DNA of 64,000 nt from Novosphingopyxis sp965218915. Lineage in GTDB: Bacteria; Pseudomonadota; Alphaproteobacteria; Sphingomonadales; Sphingomonadaceae. The translations under genes were made by a program, and so were the position numbers. The stretch covers positions 2,604,001-2,668,000 of the forward strand of contig NZ_OZ244708.1 in NCBI RefSeq assembly GCF_965218915.1. Direction: 5' to 3'. Shown here piece by piece: positions 43,671 to 52,312 of the stretch. The notes under the pieces were generated by a model. The model searched no databases, was not told the origin of the DNA, and saw only the letters and a program-made list of their open reading frames with translations. Within the stretch, counting starts at the first letter, position 1. Every line of letters begins with the position of its first letter.

Positions 43671-44779
43671 TGCGCCTTCTCGCCCTGCTCCTGACCGCGA
43701 TGCTCGCCGTGATCCCCGCCCCGTCGGCCGCCCAGGAAGTGCCGATTTCCGGGCTGGGCCGGCTCGACGGCTGGCGCGACAATTCGCTGATCGGCTACGG
43801 CCTGGTGACCGGCCTCGCCGGGTCCGGCGACACGCGCCGCAGCGGCGTGACGCGCCAGGCGCTGCAGAACGTGCTGAGCCGGCTCGGCACGAACGTCACC
43901 GAAGACCAGATCAGCAGCCGCAACGTGGCGGTGGTGATGGTCACCGCGGTGATCTCGGCCTCGGCCAATGTGGGAGACCGGATCGATGCCAATGTGTCGT
44001 CGATCGGCGACGCCCGCAGCCTGGCCGGCGGCACGTTGCTGATGACGCCGCTGCTGGGGCCGGACCAGCGCCCCTATGCGCTGGCGCAGGGTTCGCTCAC
44101 GGTCGGCGGCTATAATTTCGAGGCGAACCTCAATGCACAGCAGCGCAATTATCCCACCAGCGGCACGCTTCCCGGCGGCGCGATGGTGGAGACGCCGGTG
44201 GATTCCAATGTTCTGATCAACGGGGAAATCGGCTTCCTGCTGACCAACCCCAATTTCGCCACGGCGCAGCGGATCGCCGACCGGGTGAACCAGCGCTTCG
44301 GCTTCGGCAGCGCCACCGTGCGCAATGCCGACGACGTGCGCATCCGGCCGCGCGGCGGAGCGGAAGGACTGGCCGCGTTCATCGCCGAGTTTCAGGCCCT
44401 GACCGTATCGCCCGAGCGCACGCCGCGGATCGTCATCAACGAGCGTACCGGAACCATCGTCGCGGGCAGCGACGTGCGCATTTCCAGCGTGGTCATTTCG
44501 CAGGGCGACATCCGGGTCACGGTGCGCAGCGACGTCGAGGCGTCGCAGCCCAGCTTCATCGGCGGCTTCGCCAGCGACGTGAGGAGCCTGGCGATCACCA
44601 ATACCGACCTGACCGTCGAGCAGGACTTCAACAACGCCGTCGTCAGCTTTCCGAACTCGACCGTCGCCGATCTGGCCGAAGGGCTCGCCCGCGCGCGGAT
44701 CGACACGCGGCGCACCATCAGCATCCTGCAGGCGATGAAGGCCGCGGGCGCGCTCCACGCCGAAATCGTGGTGCAATGA
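43670..44779 (+). CDS. flgI: Flagellar P-ring protein FlgI
   Basis: A 369-residue periplasmic protein of normal length. A cleavable signal peptide (LLALLLTAMLAVIPAPSAAQ) is followed by the family start ISGLGRLDGWRDNSLIGYGLVTGLAGSGD. The rest follows FlgI throughout, to the end LARARIDTRRTISILQAMKAAGALHAEIVVQ. It forms the ring around the rod in the peptidoglycan layer. The ATG overlaps the flgH stop by 1 base. The presence of intact P- and L-ring genes shows the apparatus is built to cross the outer membrane. Confidence 0.95.
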   Translation: MRLLALLLTAMLAVIPAPSAAQEVPISGLGRLDGWRDNSLIGYGLVTGLAGSGDTRRSGVTRQALQNVLSRLGTNVTEDQISSRNVAVVMVTAVISASANVGDRIDANVSSIGDARSLAGGTLLMTPLLGPDQRPYALAQGSLTVGGYNFEANLNAQQRNYPTSGTLPGGAMVETPVDSNVLINGEIGFLLTNPNFATAQRIADRVNQRFGFGSATVRNADDVRIRPRGGAEGLAAFIAEFQALTVSPERTPRIVINERTGTIVAGSDVRISSVVISQGDIRVTVRSDVEASQPSFIGGFASDVRSLAITNTDLTVEQDFNNAVVSFPNSTVADLAEGLARARIDTRRTISILQAMKAAGALHAEIVVQ

Positions 44780-44801
44780 CCATCAACCGGGGGGACATGA
44801 C

Positions 44802-45146
44802 ATGGACCAGATTTCCGTAGCGCTCATCCACAAGGCCCTGGACGGCCTGTCGATGCGCGCGGTCGCCACCGCGGAAAACGTCGCCAATGTCGGGACCGAG
44901 GGCTATCGCCCCTGGATCGTCAGCTTCGAGACCGCGCTGAAATCCGCAGCGCAGGGAACCCTGGCCGATATCGGCAACGTGAGGCCGGGAATGGCGCGCG
45001 CGCCGGCAGCGGCGTTCGGCGAACAGCTGCGCGTGGACATGGAACTGGCGACCGCGTCCGAGACGGCGCTGCGCTACAGCGCATTGCTCGACGTGCTTGG
45101 CCGGCAGATGCAGATCAGCCGCGCCTCCGTGATGGGAGGTCAGTGA
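44802..45146 (+). CDS. flgB: Flagellar rod protein FlgB
   Basis: A 114-residue proximal rod protein. It has the expected start LDGLSMRAVATAENVANVGTEGYRP and the terminal helix ASETALRYSALLDVLGRQMQI. The N-terminal NxxNxxTxGY signature is kept. Its TGA overlaps the GTG of flgC. Finding flgBC after flgI, and not at the head of a flgBCDEFG operon, is an unusual order. Confidence 0.87.
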   Translation: MDQISVALIHKALDGLSMRAVATAENVANVGTEGYRPWIVSFETALKSAAQGTLADIGNVRPGMARAPAAAFGEQLRVDMELATASETALRYSALLDVLGRQMQISRASVMGGQ

Positions 45147-45562
45147 TCGTGGAAGCCATGGCCATCAGCCGCAGCGGGCTCGACGTCGAATGGCAGCGTC
45201 TGCAGCTCATCGCGCAGAATCTCGCCAATATGGGCACGTCGCGCAGCGCGTCGGGCGAAGTCTACGCGCCGCTCAGGATGATCACCGGCCCGCGCGGCGA
45301 ATTCGCGAACCTGCTGTCCGACCAGCCGGGCGGGGTGCAGATCAAGGCGATCGAGGCGATGCGCGGCCAGGTTCGCCGCGTGCACGAACCCGGCAATCCG
45401 AACGCCGATGCCAACGGCTTCGTCACCTATCCCGACATCGATCAGGCCGGCGAGATGACGATGATGATCAAGACCGCCCGCGCTTACGAGGCCAATCTCG
45501 TAGCGCTCGGCATCGCACAGCAAATGTACAGCAAGGCGCTGGAATTCGGAAGGACAGGCTAA
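45143..45562 (+). CDS. flgC: Flagellar rod protein FlgC
   Basis: A 139-residue proximal rod protein. It starts MAISRSGLDVEWQRLQLIAQNLANM and ends with ARAYEANLVALGIAQQMYSKALEFG, the FlgC C-terminal helix; PNADANGFVTYPDID is the family's middle motif. The frame begins at GTG 45143 in a GTGA overlap with flgB; ATG 45158, five codons later, is an alternative start. It ends by sharing bases with the fliE ATG (TAATG). Confidence 0.9.
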   Translation: MIVEAMAISRSGLDVEWQRLQLIAQNLANMGTSRSASGEVYAPLRMITGPRGEFANLLSDQPGGVQIKAIEAMRGQVRRVHEPGNPNADANGFVTYPDIDQAGEMTMMIKTARAYEANLVALGIAQQMYSKALEFGRTG

Positions 45563-45891
45563 TGGCAATTCAACCCGTTTCCGCCGTGGGAATCGACAAC
45601 GCATCCCCGCTCATCCGTCAGCTCGGCATCGGAGGACTGCCCAATATCGCGCAGACTCAGGCGCCTGCGGGCGCCGATTTCCAGTCGGTGCTGATGGCCG
45701 GCCTCAAAAATGTCGACGGCAAGATATCCACGGCCAACGATCTCGTACGCCAGTTCGCGGTCGACGACAGCGTGCCGGTCCACCAAGTGACGATGGCGCT
45801 GGAGGAGGCGCGCATGGCGATGGAACTGACGATGCAGGTGCGCGCGCGCCTCGTCGAGGGCTACCGCGAACTCATGAACATGCAGCTCTGA
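45562..45891 (+). CDS. fliE: Flagellar hook-basal body protein FliE
   Basis: A 109-residue MS-ring/rod junction protein. The C-terminal half is diagnostic: DFQSVLMAGLKNVDGK, then VHQVTMALEEARMAMELTMQVRARLVEGYRELMNMQL. The ATG at 45562 overlaps the flgC stop (TAATG). FliE links the rod to the FliF ring and is the first substrate of the export gate. FliF follows 24 bases later. Confidence 0.93.
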   Translation: MAIQPVSAVGIDNASPLIRQLGIGGLPNIAQTQAPAGADFQSVLMAGLKNVDGKISTANDLVRQFAVDDSVPVHQVTMALEEARMAMELTMQVRARLVEGYRELMNMQL

Positions 45892-45915
45892 CGCATCATC
45901 TGACGGACCTTTGAC

Positions 45916-47136
45916 ATGACCTCGGAACGACGCCAGCTTTTCGTGATCGGTGCCATCTTCGCGGCCTGCGTGGCGGCCTTGGCATTGGCCTATTTCCTGT
46001 TCTTGCGACCGGATTACGCCGTGCTCTACACCGAACTGCGGCCCTCCGACGCTGCGGCGATCGTGGAAGCGCTGGACAAGAAGGGCGTGCCGCAGGAGCT
46101 CGGCGACGGCGGGACCAGCATCTCGGTCCCCGAGGATCGTCTGAACGAGGCCAGCGTGGCGGTGGCGGGCGCAGACCTGGAGCTCAATGGCGACGTCGGG
46201 TTCGAGCTGTTCAACGAATCCGACATGGGGCTCACCGAATTCGCGCAGAAGATCAATTATCAGCGCGCGCTGCAGGGCGAGCTTGCGCGCACCATCATGG
46301 CGATGGACGGCATCGAGACGGCGCGCGTACATCTCGCTTTGCCCGAACGCACGCTGTTCCGCCGCGCGCAATCCGAACCGAAGGCGGCGATCACCATCTA
46401 CATGAAACGCGGCGCGGCGATCGCGGAGGACCGCGTGCAGGGCATCCAGCGGCTCGTCGCCTTCGCCGTGCCCGATCTCGCCGAGAACGAGGTGGCCGTG
46501 CTCGACAAGAACGGCCGCGTCGTCAGCGCCGCGCCGGTCGCCGCCGACGGCTTCGCCGAAATGGGCGAGCAGAGCGCGCTCGAACAATATTATGCCGCCC
46601 GTGCTCGCACCGCCATCGGCCAGGTCCTTCCGGGATTTCATTATCGGCTGGCGGTCCATGCCTTTCCCGCGGGAAATTCCCCAGCGCCATCCACGGATCA
46701 GGCATTGGGCAGCCCGATGACGGCGGATCAGCGCAATTTCCGCCTTTCGGTCGAAATTACATCGTCGAGCGAGATCAATTCGGAAGACAGGGCGATCGTC
46801 GAGCAACGGGTCGTCGATGCCCTCGCACTCGACCGCGATCTGGGAGACAATCTGCGCTTCGCGGTCGGTTCGATCAGCTCGGACACGCTTGCCGCTGCGT
46901 CCACGTTGCCGGCATCGGCCGAGCAGGGCGGCTATGCCCAGGAGCCGCCCGTTCCAGACGGCGGGACGGGAATGTGGCCCTATCTGCTACTGGCCGCGGC
47001 GCTGGCGGCGGCGCTTCTGCTCCTCAGCCTGTGGAACCGTCGCGGCGTGCTCAGCGACGAGGAGAGCCGCTCGCTCGCCGAACTGCTGGGCCAGCGGCTC
47101 GACCGCGACCAGGACGAGCGCCATGCAGCCGTCTGA
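45916..47136 (+). CDS. fliF: Compact MS-ring protein FliF
   Basis: A 406-residue MS-ring protein, against roughly 520-580 in most flagella. TM1 lies at residues 10-30. RBM1 and RBM2 follow (LYTELRPSDAAAIVEALDKKG; VGFELFNESDMGLTEFAQKINYQRALQGELARTI; VHLALPE near 140). RBM3 spans about 215-320 with a much shortened collar insert. TM2 lies at about 355-372. Only 34 residues follow TM2 (SLAELLGQRLDRDQDERHAAV), where the FliG-binding tail is usually 70-90 residues long. The gene overlaps the next, unknown gene by 14 bases. The shortening matches the absence of a recognisable fliG next to it. Confidence 0.92.
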   Translation: MTSERRQLFVIGAIFAACVAALALAYFLFLRPDYAVLYTELRPSDAAAIVEALDKKGVPQELGDGGTSISVPEDRLNEASVAVAGADLELNGDVGFELFNESDMGLTEFAQKINYQRALQGELARTIMAMDGIETARVHLALPERTLFRRAQSEPKAAITIYMKRGAAIAEDRVQGIQRLVAFAVPDLAENEVAVLDKNGRVVSAAPVAADGFAEMGEQSALEQYYAARARTAIGQVLPGFHYRLAVHAFPAGNSPAPSTDQALGSPMTADQRNFRLSVEITSSSEINSEDRAIVEQRVVDALALDRDLGDNLRFAVGSISSDTLAAASTLPASAEQGGYAQEPPVPDGGTGMWPYLLLAAALAAALLLLSLWNRRGVLSDEESRSLAELLGQRLDRDQDERHAAV

Positions 47137-47488
47137 CGCCGAACTGGCCGACCGGCTCGCGCGCCTGCCGGGACGCGACCGTAAAGCGATATTGCGTCAC
47201 GTTCCGAAGGATCGGCGGCGCGCGGCCGAACACCTGCTGCGCAGCATGATGTCTCCTGCATCGGGGACGATCCCGAAGGACCAAGCAACCGCCGCTCCGG
47301 ACTATTCGCCCTGGTTGCGCGCGCTGATCGAGGATGCGGACAAGGCGAAGGCGAAACTGACCCCAGCGGTGCGCGACCTGCTGAGCGCGCAAGCCGGATA
47401 CGACCGGCCGGGCGCTGCGGAAGCGCCGTCGCGCGGGCCCTCGCTGTTCGAACAATCGCTGCGCGCGTTCGGACGCAAGCACCGATGA
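47123..47488 (+). CDS. Unknown 121-residue protein in the fliG position
   Basis: This gene overlaps the end of fliF by 14 bases and the start of fliH by 4, exactly where fliG normally lies. It is far too short for FliG (about 330) and I see no FliG armadillo or torque-helix motif. Residues 5-45 form a basic helical region (LADRLARLPGRDRKAILRHV, then PKDRRRAAEHLLRSMM). A second helix follows at about 65-95 (SPWLRALIEDADKAKAKLTPAVRDLLSAQ). It ends FEQSLRAFGRKHR. It could couple FliF to the FliH/FliM complex, but that is inference. Confidence 0.75.
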   Translation: MQPSDAELADRLARLPGRDRKAILRHVPKDRRRAAEHLLRSMMSPASGTIPKDQATAAPDYSPWLRALIEDADKAKAKLTPAVRDLLSAQAGYDRPGAAEAPSRGPSLFEQSLRAFGRKHR

Positions 47489-48138
47489 GCGCGTTGCTGA
47501 GGGGGCTGGAAAGCGGCGCCGTGCTGGCATTCTCGCCGCAGCGCGCGAGCGCCGCCGCCTCTTCGGCAGCGCTCTCCCCCTCGCTCCAGCCATCCAGCGA
47601 GGCCGAGCTTTTGCAGAGGCGCATCGCCGATCTCGAAGCGGCGCTTGTCACGGCGGCGGGCGAAAAGGACGCGGCTTATGCCAAGGGCGTTCAAAAAGGC
47701 GGGGCCGCCGCCGACGAGGCGACCGGCCGGCATATCGCGGCGGTGGCGGACGGGATTTCCCAGGCGCTGCAGGCGCAGCAAGGCGCGCTCGAGGAACTGT
47801 CGCTGGCCGCGCCCCGATTGGCCGGAGCCGCCCTCGCCCGGCTGTTCGAGCCCGATGCCGGCATGACCGCGCTGGTCGAGGCCGCGCTCGCGCGGCAGCT
47901 CGCCGATCTCGACGAGGATTTGCTCCTGCGCGTGCGGCTCAGCGGTGAGGATTTTGCCGATGACGGCGCACTCGATGCGCTGCGCCAGCGCTTCGAAGGC
48001 CTCGCCATAGAAATAAGAACAGAGCTGCCGTCCGGGGCCTGCCATTTCGACATGAAGCTCGGCAGGATCGACGCCTCGCCCACCGTCCAATGGGCGCGGC
48101 TGTCCGAATTGCTCGAGACTTTGGGGACGCGCGGATGA
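47485..48138 (+). CDS. fliH: Flagellar export stator protein FliH
   Basis: A 217-residue FliH/SctL-like protein that binds and restrains the FliI ATPase. The middle (EAELLQRRIADLEAALVTAAGEKDAAYAKG) is a coiled coil. The C-terminus has LPSGACHFDMKLGRIDASPTVQWARLSELLE, matching the GxxxxEtdfGxIDASxxxQ ending of the family. Overlap by 4 bases with both neighbours supports tight co-translation. The N-terminal 30 residues are Ala-rich and not conserved by eye. Confidence 0.82.
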   Translation: MSALLRGLESGAVLAFSPQRASAAASSAALSPSLQPSSEAELLQRRIADLEAALVTAAGEKDAAYAKGVQKGGAAADEATGRHIAAVADGISQALQAQQGALEELSLAAPRLAGAALARLFEPDAGMTALVEAALARQLADLDEDLLLRVRLSGEDFADDGALDALRQRFEGLAIEIRTELPSGACHFDMKLGRIDASPTVQWARLSELLETLGTRG

Positions 48139-49448
48139 ACGCCTGTTCCGCCATGCTGTCCCGGATCGCGGCGACGCAGTTCACCGCCGCGACCGGTCGG
48201 GTGCGCAGGATGCGCAGCAATTTCATCGAAGCGGACGGGCCGATGAGCAGCGTGGGCGACCTATGCTGGATAACCGGACGCGGAGGTGGGGAATTCGCGG
48301 CGGAAGTGGCCGCGGTCGACGAAGACCGGATCGTATTGATGCCGTTCGAACCGTCACCCTCCGTCGCCATGAACGCATCCGTCCGTTCGGGCGATTTCAG
48401 CGCATCGGTCGGCGTCGGCGATCGCTTCGCGGGCCGCGCCGTCGACGCGTTGGGACGCAGCATCGACGACCTCGACGAAATTCGCGCCGATGCGTGGATG
48501 CCGATCGAGGGCCGGCCGCTCGGCACGATGCGGCGCACCGATCCGAAAACGGTGCTGCCGACCGGGGTTCGCGCGATCGACGCGCTGCTGACGCTGGGCG
48601 TGGGACAGCGCATCGGTATCTTCGCGGCCAGCGGTGTGGGCAAGACCTCGCTCGTGGAACAGCTCGTCAGGCAAGTCGAATGCGACCGCCTGGTGGTCTG
48701 CCTGGTCGGCGAGCGCGGCCGCGAGGTCGAGCGGTTCTGGCGCATGCTCCGGCAAAAGAAGTCGGTTCCTTCGACACTCGTCGCCGCGACATCGGACGAA
48801 AGCGCCGCCATGCGCGCCCGTTCGGTCCGGTACGCGATCAGCCTGAGCGAATATTGGCGCGACCGCGGCGAGCATGTCGCGCTGATCGTCGATTCCGCCA
48901 CCCGCGCCGCCATGGCGTTGCGCGAGATCGGTCTAGCGGCGGGCGAGCCGCCGACGGTGCGCGGCTATACCCCCAATGTGTTCGCCGCGATCCCGCGGCT
49001 CGTCGAACGCTGCGGCGCGAGCGTCGACGGCGGCGCGATCTCGGCCTTTTTCACGGTCCTCACCGAAACCGACGATGCGGACGATCCCGTCGCCGAGATG
49101 ATGCGGTCGCTGCTCGACGGGCATATCGTGCTGTCGCGCCGGCTCGCCGAAATGTCCCATTATCCGGCAATCGACGTCGTGCGCAGCATCAGCCGAAATG
49201 CCGCGCAGCTTCGTGGAAGTTCTCATGCAGCGGCGGCCCGCAAGCTGGTCGCGGCGTTGTCTGTCTATGAAGACTCCCGGGCCATGATCGAGACCGGCCT
49301 GTATCGCGAAGGCACGAACGAGGAACTCGACGAGGCGGTGTCGCTTCGCCGGCGGGCGCTTCCTTTTCTGATGCAGGAGGACAGGGCCACAGGCTGGGAC
49401 GAATGCCTCGACCAGCTGATCGCGCTAACCGGAGGGAAACCGGCATGA
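48135..49448 (+). CDS. fliI: Flagellar export ATPase FliI
   Basis: A 437-residue ATPase that energises unfolding of export substrates. Walker A is ASGVGKT (residues 165-171). CLVGERGREVERFW is the family motif. Walker B is HVALIVDSATRAA. GGAISAFFTVLTETDD, DGHIVLSRRLAE and YPAIDVVRSISR complete the F1-beta-like core. ATG 48135 overlaps the fliH stop (ATGA); an upstream extension of the frame lies in fliH. All catalytic elements look intact, so the export engine should be active. Confidence 0.95.
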   Translation: MNACSAMLSRIAATQFTAATGRVRRMRSNFIEADGPMSSVGDLCWITGRGGGEFAAEVAAVDEDRIVLMPFEPSPSVAMNASVRSGDFSASVGVGDRFAGRAVDALGRSIDDLDEIRADAWMPIEGRPLGTMRRTDPKTVLPTGVRAIDALLTLGVGQRIGIFAASGVGKTSLVEQLVRQVECDRLVVCLVGERGREVERFWRMLRQKKSVPSTLVAATSDESAAMRARSVRYAISLSEYWRDRGEHVALIVDSATRAAMALREIGLAAGEPPTVRGYTPNVFAAIPRLVERCGASVDGGAISAFFTVLTETDDADDPVAEMMRSLLDGHIVLSRRLAEMSHYPAIDVVRSISRNAAQLRGSSHAAAARKLVAALSVYEDSRAMIETGLYREGTNEELDEAVSLRRRALPFLMQEDRATGWDECLDQLIALTGGKPA

Positions 49449-49894
49449 CGCGCGCCGATACGCTCCGTGCTTTGCGCGCTGCAGGGCAAGTGAAGGATGT
49501 AAAGGCGCGGCTTGCCGATCAGACGCTCCAAAACGCCAAGGATAGCCTCGATGAAGCAGGCAAAAGCTTGTCCGAAAAGCGCGCCGCTTTCGGCGATGCC
49601 GAACGCGCGTGGAGCGAGGGGGTTATGCGCCCCGGTTTCGACCCCGCGATGACGGGCTGGCTGGCCTCAACGCTCGTCGGCGCGGAGACCGAGATGATCG
49701 CGGCGCAGGCGCTTCACCGCCAGCGCCGGGATATCGCGGAGCGCAGTCTGAACGAAAAAGCGCGTGCGGAGGGCGAGCGGCGGGTTGTGAGGGATATGAG
49801 CAAAGGATCGCTTCGGTTGTTGCAAAAGCATCGCGAGGAAATTGCGCTGGCCGACATGGCCGACCGCCACGCAGCAAAGGGGAAAAAGCGGTGA
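49445..49894 (+). CDS. fliJ: Flagellar export chaperone FliJ-like
   Basis: A 149-residue helical protein with charged heptad-like stretches (VKARLADQTLQNAKDSLDEAGKSLSEKRAAF, later LHRQRRDIAERSLNEKARAEGERRVVRDM). This is the expected two-helix coiled coil of FliJ, which docks in the FliI ring. Assignment rests on coiled-coil form and on position between fliI and fliK. It overlaps both neighbours by 4 bases (ATGA and GTGA). Confidence 0.7.
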   Translation: MTRADTLRALRAAGQVKDVKARLADQTLQNAKDSLDEAGKSLSEKRAAFGDAERAWSEGVMRPGFDPAMTGWLASTLVGAETEMIAAQALHRQRRDIAERSLNEKARAEGERRVVRDMSKGSLRLLQKHREEIALADMADRHAAKGKKR

Positions 49895-50688
49895 TATCCT
49901 CAGCACCATCGACCGATGTCGCCGGTCCGGCCTACGAAAACCGGAGTGCCGCACCGGGCGAACCCGACCAGACCGCATCCGAGGATTTCGCGCGCGTGCT
50001 GAGCGGGCTTAAGCAGCGCGTGACTTCTCTGGACGAAAACGCCGAGGTCTCGACGTCCTCCGACCGCGCCATGATGTTCAACGAGACCGGCTTTTTCGGG
50101 CGCCCTGTAAAGCGTGAGGCGCCAGCGATCGATGCGGTTGGCGAGTCCGCTCCACCGGAGTTCGACGCTTGCGGTACGCTACCGAAATATGGCGACCGTG
50201 CCGGCGCAGTTCCGGTCCCGATCACGGCCGACACGGATTTTTCGGCCGGTCCGAACCGGCGTGATACGCCGGTTCGGGCATGGATGGCCGGGATGACGGA
50301 ATCGATGGGGACGACACCGCCACATCCGATGTCGCAAGCCGATACTTCCGCCCGGCCGATGCCCGGCGGACCCCCGCCGGTCTCCGCTTTCGCGTCGCGA
50401 CAGCCGGTTACAGCCGAGTTTGCGGAGAATCGCCCGGGTCCGACGGAGCTCGCGAGCAGGACAACGACATTGCATCGAGCAAATCAGAACTCCGTGCGTA
50501 TTTCGCTGCAAAAGGGACCGGAAGGAATGATCGTCGCCGTGCGCGCGGACGGCCTTTCGGAGGAGCAGCGCGAGAGCCTGATCGAAGAGGCGCGAAGCCT
50601 GCTGGAAGAACTGGGATTAAGCGAGGCCGCGCTCGTCGTGAACGGTCGCCGCGCGGCCTCCGACGGCCAGTCACAGGAGAGGAACTGA
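49891..50688 (+). CDS. fliK: FliK-like hook-length control protein
   Basis: A 265-residue protein starting at GTG 49891 (GTGA overlap with fliJ; AAAGGGGAAAA upstream). Residues 1-190 are low-complexity, rich in Pro, Ala, Gly, Asp, as in FliK ruler regions. The C-terminus (VRISLQKGPEGMIVAVRADGLSEEQRESLIEEARSLLEELGL) resembles the Flg_hook domain, though the classical LxPxxLG motif is not kept in full. It is short for FliK (about 400). Position before flgD and flgE supports the call. Confidence 0.65.
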   Translation: MISSAPSTDVAGPAYENRSAAPGEPDQTASEDFARVLSGLKQRVTSLDENAEVSTSSDRAMMFNETGFFGRPVKREAPAIDAVGESAPPEFDACGTLPKYGDRAGAVPVPITADTDFSAGPNRRDTPVRAWMAGMTESMGTTPPHPMSQADTSARPMPGGPPPVSAFASRQPVTAEFAENRPGPTELASRTTTLHRANQNSVRISLQKGPEGMIVAVRADGLSEEQRESLIEEARSLLEELGLSEAALVVNGRRAASDGQSQERN

Positions 50689-51131
50689 TGCAAGTCGCCC
50701 CGGTAAACCCGGTCGAACCCACGCCGCAGCAGCCGCCGCAATCGACCGCGGATTCGGCCAAGGAAGCGTTCGGCCTCAGCTTTGACTCCCTGCTCAAGAT
50801 CGTGCTGACGCAGCTGACCTATCAGGATCCGCTGAAGCCGATGGACAATTTCCAGTTCGTCTCCCAGCTCGCGCAATTCTCCCAGATCCAGCAGACCGAG
50901 ACCATGTCGGACAAATTGCAGGTACTGGTCAGCGCGCAGGCGACGACGCAGGCGACCGGGCTGCTCGGCCGCACCGTCGATGTCCCTGCGGGCGCGCAAA
51001 CCATTTCCGGAGTCGTGCGGGCGATCTCGTTCGAAAACGGAAATCCGCGTGTCACCATCGAAACCGGCGACGGGCAGACGATCAGCAATATCGCGCTGAG
51101 CTCCGTGTCGCAGATCAGGGAAGGAAACTGA
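50688..51131 (+). CDS. flgD: Flagellar hook cap protein FlgD
   Basis: A 147-residue hook-cap protein. The N-terminal domain has LLKIVLTQLTYQDPLKPMDNFQFVSQLAQFSQIQQTETM, strongly diagnostic. The C-terminal part (LLGRTVDVPAGAQTISGVVRAISFENGNPRVTIETGDGQTI) is a reduced Tudor-like domain without the FnIII insert of enteric FlgD. The ATG shares a base with the fliK stop (TGATG). flgE follows after 2 bases. Confidence 0.9.
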   Translation: MQVAPVNPVEPTPQQPPQSTADSAKEAFGLSFDSLLKIVLTQLTYQDPLKPMDNFQFVSQLAQFSQIQQTETMSDKLQVLVSAQATTQATGLLGRTVDVPAGAQTISGVVRAISFENGNPRVTIETGDGQTISNIALSSVSQIREGN

Positions 51132-51133
51132 AT

Positions 51134-52312
51134 ATGCTCGGTGCCATCTATATCGGCCTCAGCGGCCTATCCGCCTATCAAAAAGGCCTGACCGCCGTCA
51201 GCAACAACGTAACCAACCTCAATTCCTCCGGTTTCAAGGCGTCGGACGTCAGCTTTTCCGATGTTTACGGAACCAAGGGCGGCAACGGCCTGGCTTATGC
51301 GGGCAACGCGCAAGGGGGCGGAAACGGCGTGACGTTCGGCGGCAGCACGATCAATTTCGCGCAAGGCGAGCTGCGCTCGACCGGCCGCGACCTCGACCTG
51401 TCGGTCGACGGGGCGGGATTTCTGGTGCTGATGGACGGCAGCGATCTCAGCTATGCCCGCACCGGCAGCTTTTCGGTCAACGAGGACGGGTTCATCGTGC
51501 TGCAGGGGACCGATCTCAAGCTCGCGACGCTGGGCGACAGCGGAGCTCCCGTAGCGCTCAACATCGACAGCGTGCGGACCGGCAAGCCGGCGCCGACGAC
51601 CAGGATCGCATTCTCGGACAATCTTTCCTCGACGGCGACCAATTTTTCGATCGGCGACGTCAAGGTCTACGACAAGGCCGGCAAGGAGCATGTCTGGCAA
51701 ATCGCCTTTACGAAGAATCCCGATCAGCCCGACAGCTGGACCGTGAAGGTCACGGACGGGGATTCGAAGAAGATCGGAACCCAGCTGTTGCGCTTCAAGA
51801 ACGGCGTCATCGACCCTGAAACCGCCAAGCTGCAATTCGGCAGCGACAAGAACGGGCCGAAGGTCATCTTCGATTTTTCCGAAAATGTTTCGTCCTACTC
51901 GTCGGGCGAGGTGTCTTCGCTCCGGACGGCGTCGGTCGACGGCCATGGCGTCGGCAGCATCAGTCGCCTCAATATCAATGCCGAGGGTCATGTCGAGATT
52001 GCCTATTCGAACGGCGAGAAAGCGGATCTCGGCGCGGTCGCCATCGCCGACTTTCGCGATCTGGCCGCGCTCGAACAGCTGGGCGGCGGCCGGTTCGAAT
52101 ATAAGGGCCACGGGCAGCAGAGCTTTCTGGCCAGCGGCGATCCGCGCGTCGGCCATGTGGTATCCGGCCGGCTCGAAGCGTCTAACGTCGATCTGGGCGC
52201 GCAGTTCGGCGATCTCATTCTAATCCAGCGCGGCTTCCAGGCCTCGTCCCAGATCGTCAGCGTGTCGAACGACATGATCCAGCAGCTGTTCGGCATCAGG
52301 GGCCAGGGCTGA
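51134..52312 (+). CDS. flgE: Flagellar hook protein FlgE
   Basis: A 392-residue hook subunit of normal length. It starts MLGAIYIGLSGLSAYQKGLTAVSNNVTNLNSSGFKA. The D1/D2 region includes LDLSVDGAGFLVLMDGSDLSYARTGSFSVNEDGF. It ends with VSGRLEASNVDLGAQFGDLILIQRGFQASSQIVSVSNDMIQQLF, the FlgE tail. AAGGAA precedes the ATG. A full-length hook gene shows that the apparatus extends beyond the cell surface. Confidence 0.94.
   Translation: MLGAIYIGLSGLSAYQKGLTAVSNNVTNLNSSGFKASDVSFSDVYGTKGGNGLAYAGNAQGGGNGVTFGGSTINFAQGELRSTGRDLDLSVDGAGFLVLMDGSDLSYARTGSFSVNEDGFIVLQGTDLKLATLGDSGAPVALNIDSVRTGKPAPTTRIAFSDNLSSTATNFSIGDVKVYDKAGKEHVWQIAFTKNPDQPDSWTVKVTDGDSKKIGTQLLRFKNGVIDPETAKLQFGSDKNGPKVIFDFSENVSSYSSGEVSSLRTASVDGHGVGSISRLNINAEGHVEIAYSNGEKADLGAVAIADFRDLAALEQLGGGRFEYKGHGQQSFLASGDPRVGHVVSGRLEASNVDLGAQFGDLILIQRGFQASSQIVSVSNDMIQQLFGIRGQG

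Noticed and set aside
45190..45561. Longer fliE reading from 45190
   Set aside because: The upstream part reads flgC out of frame. FliE starts at ATG 45562, giving the family's normal length.
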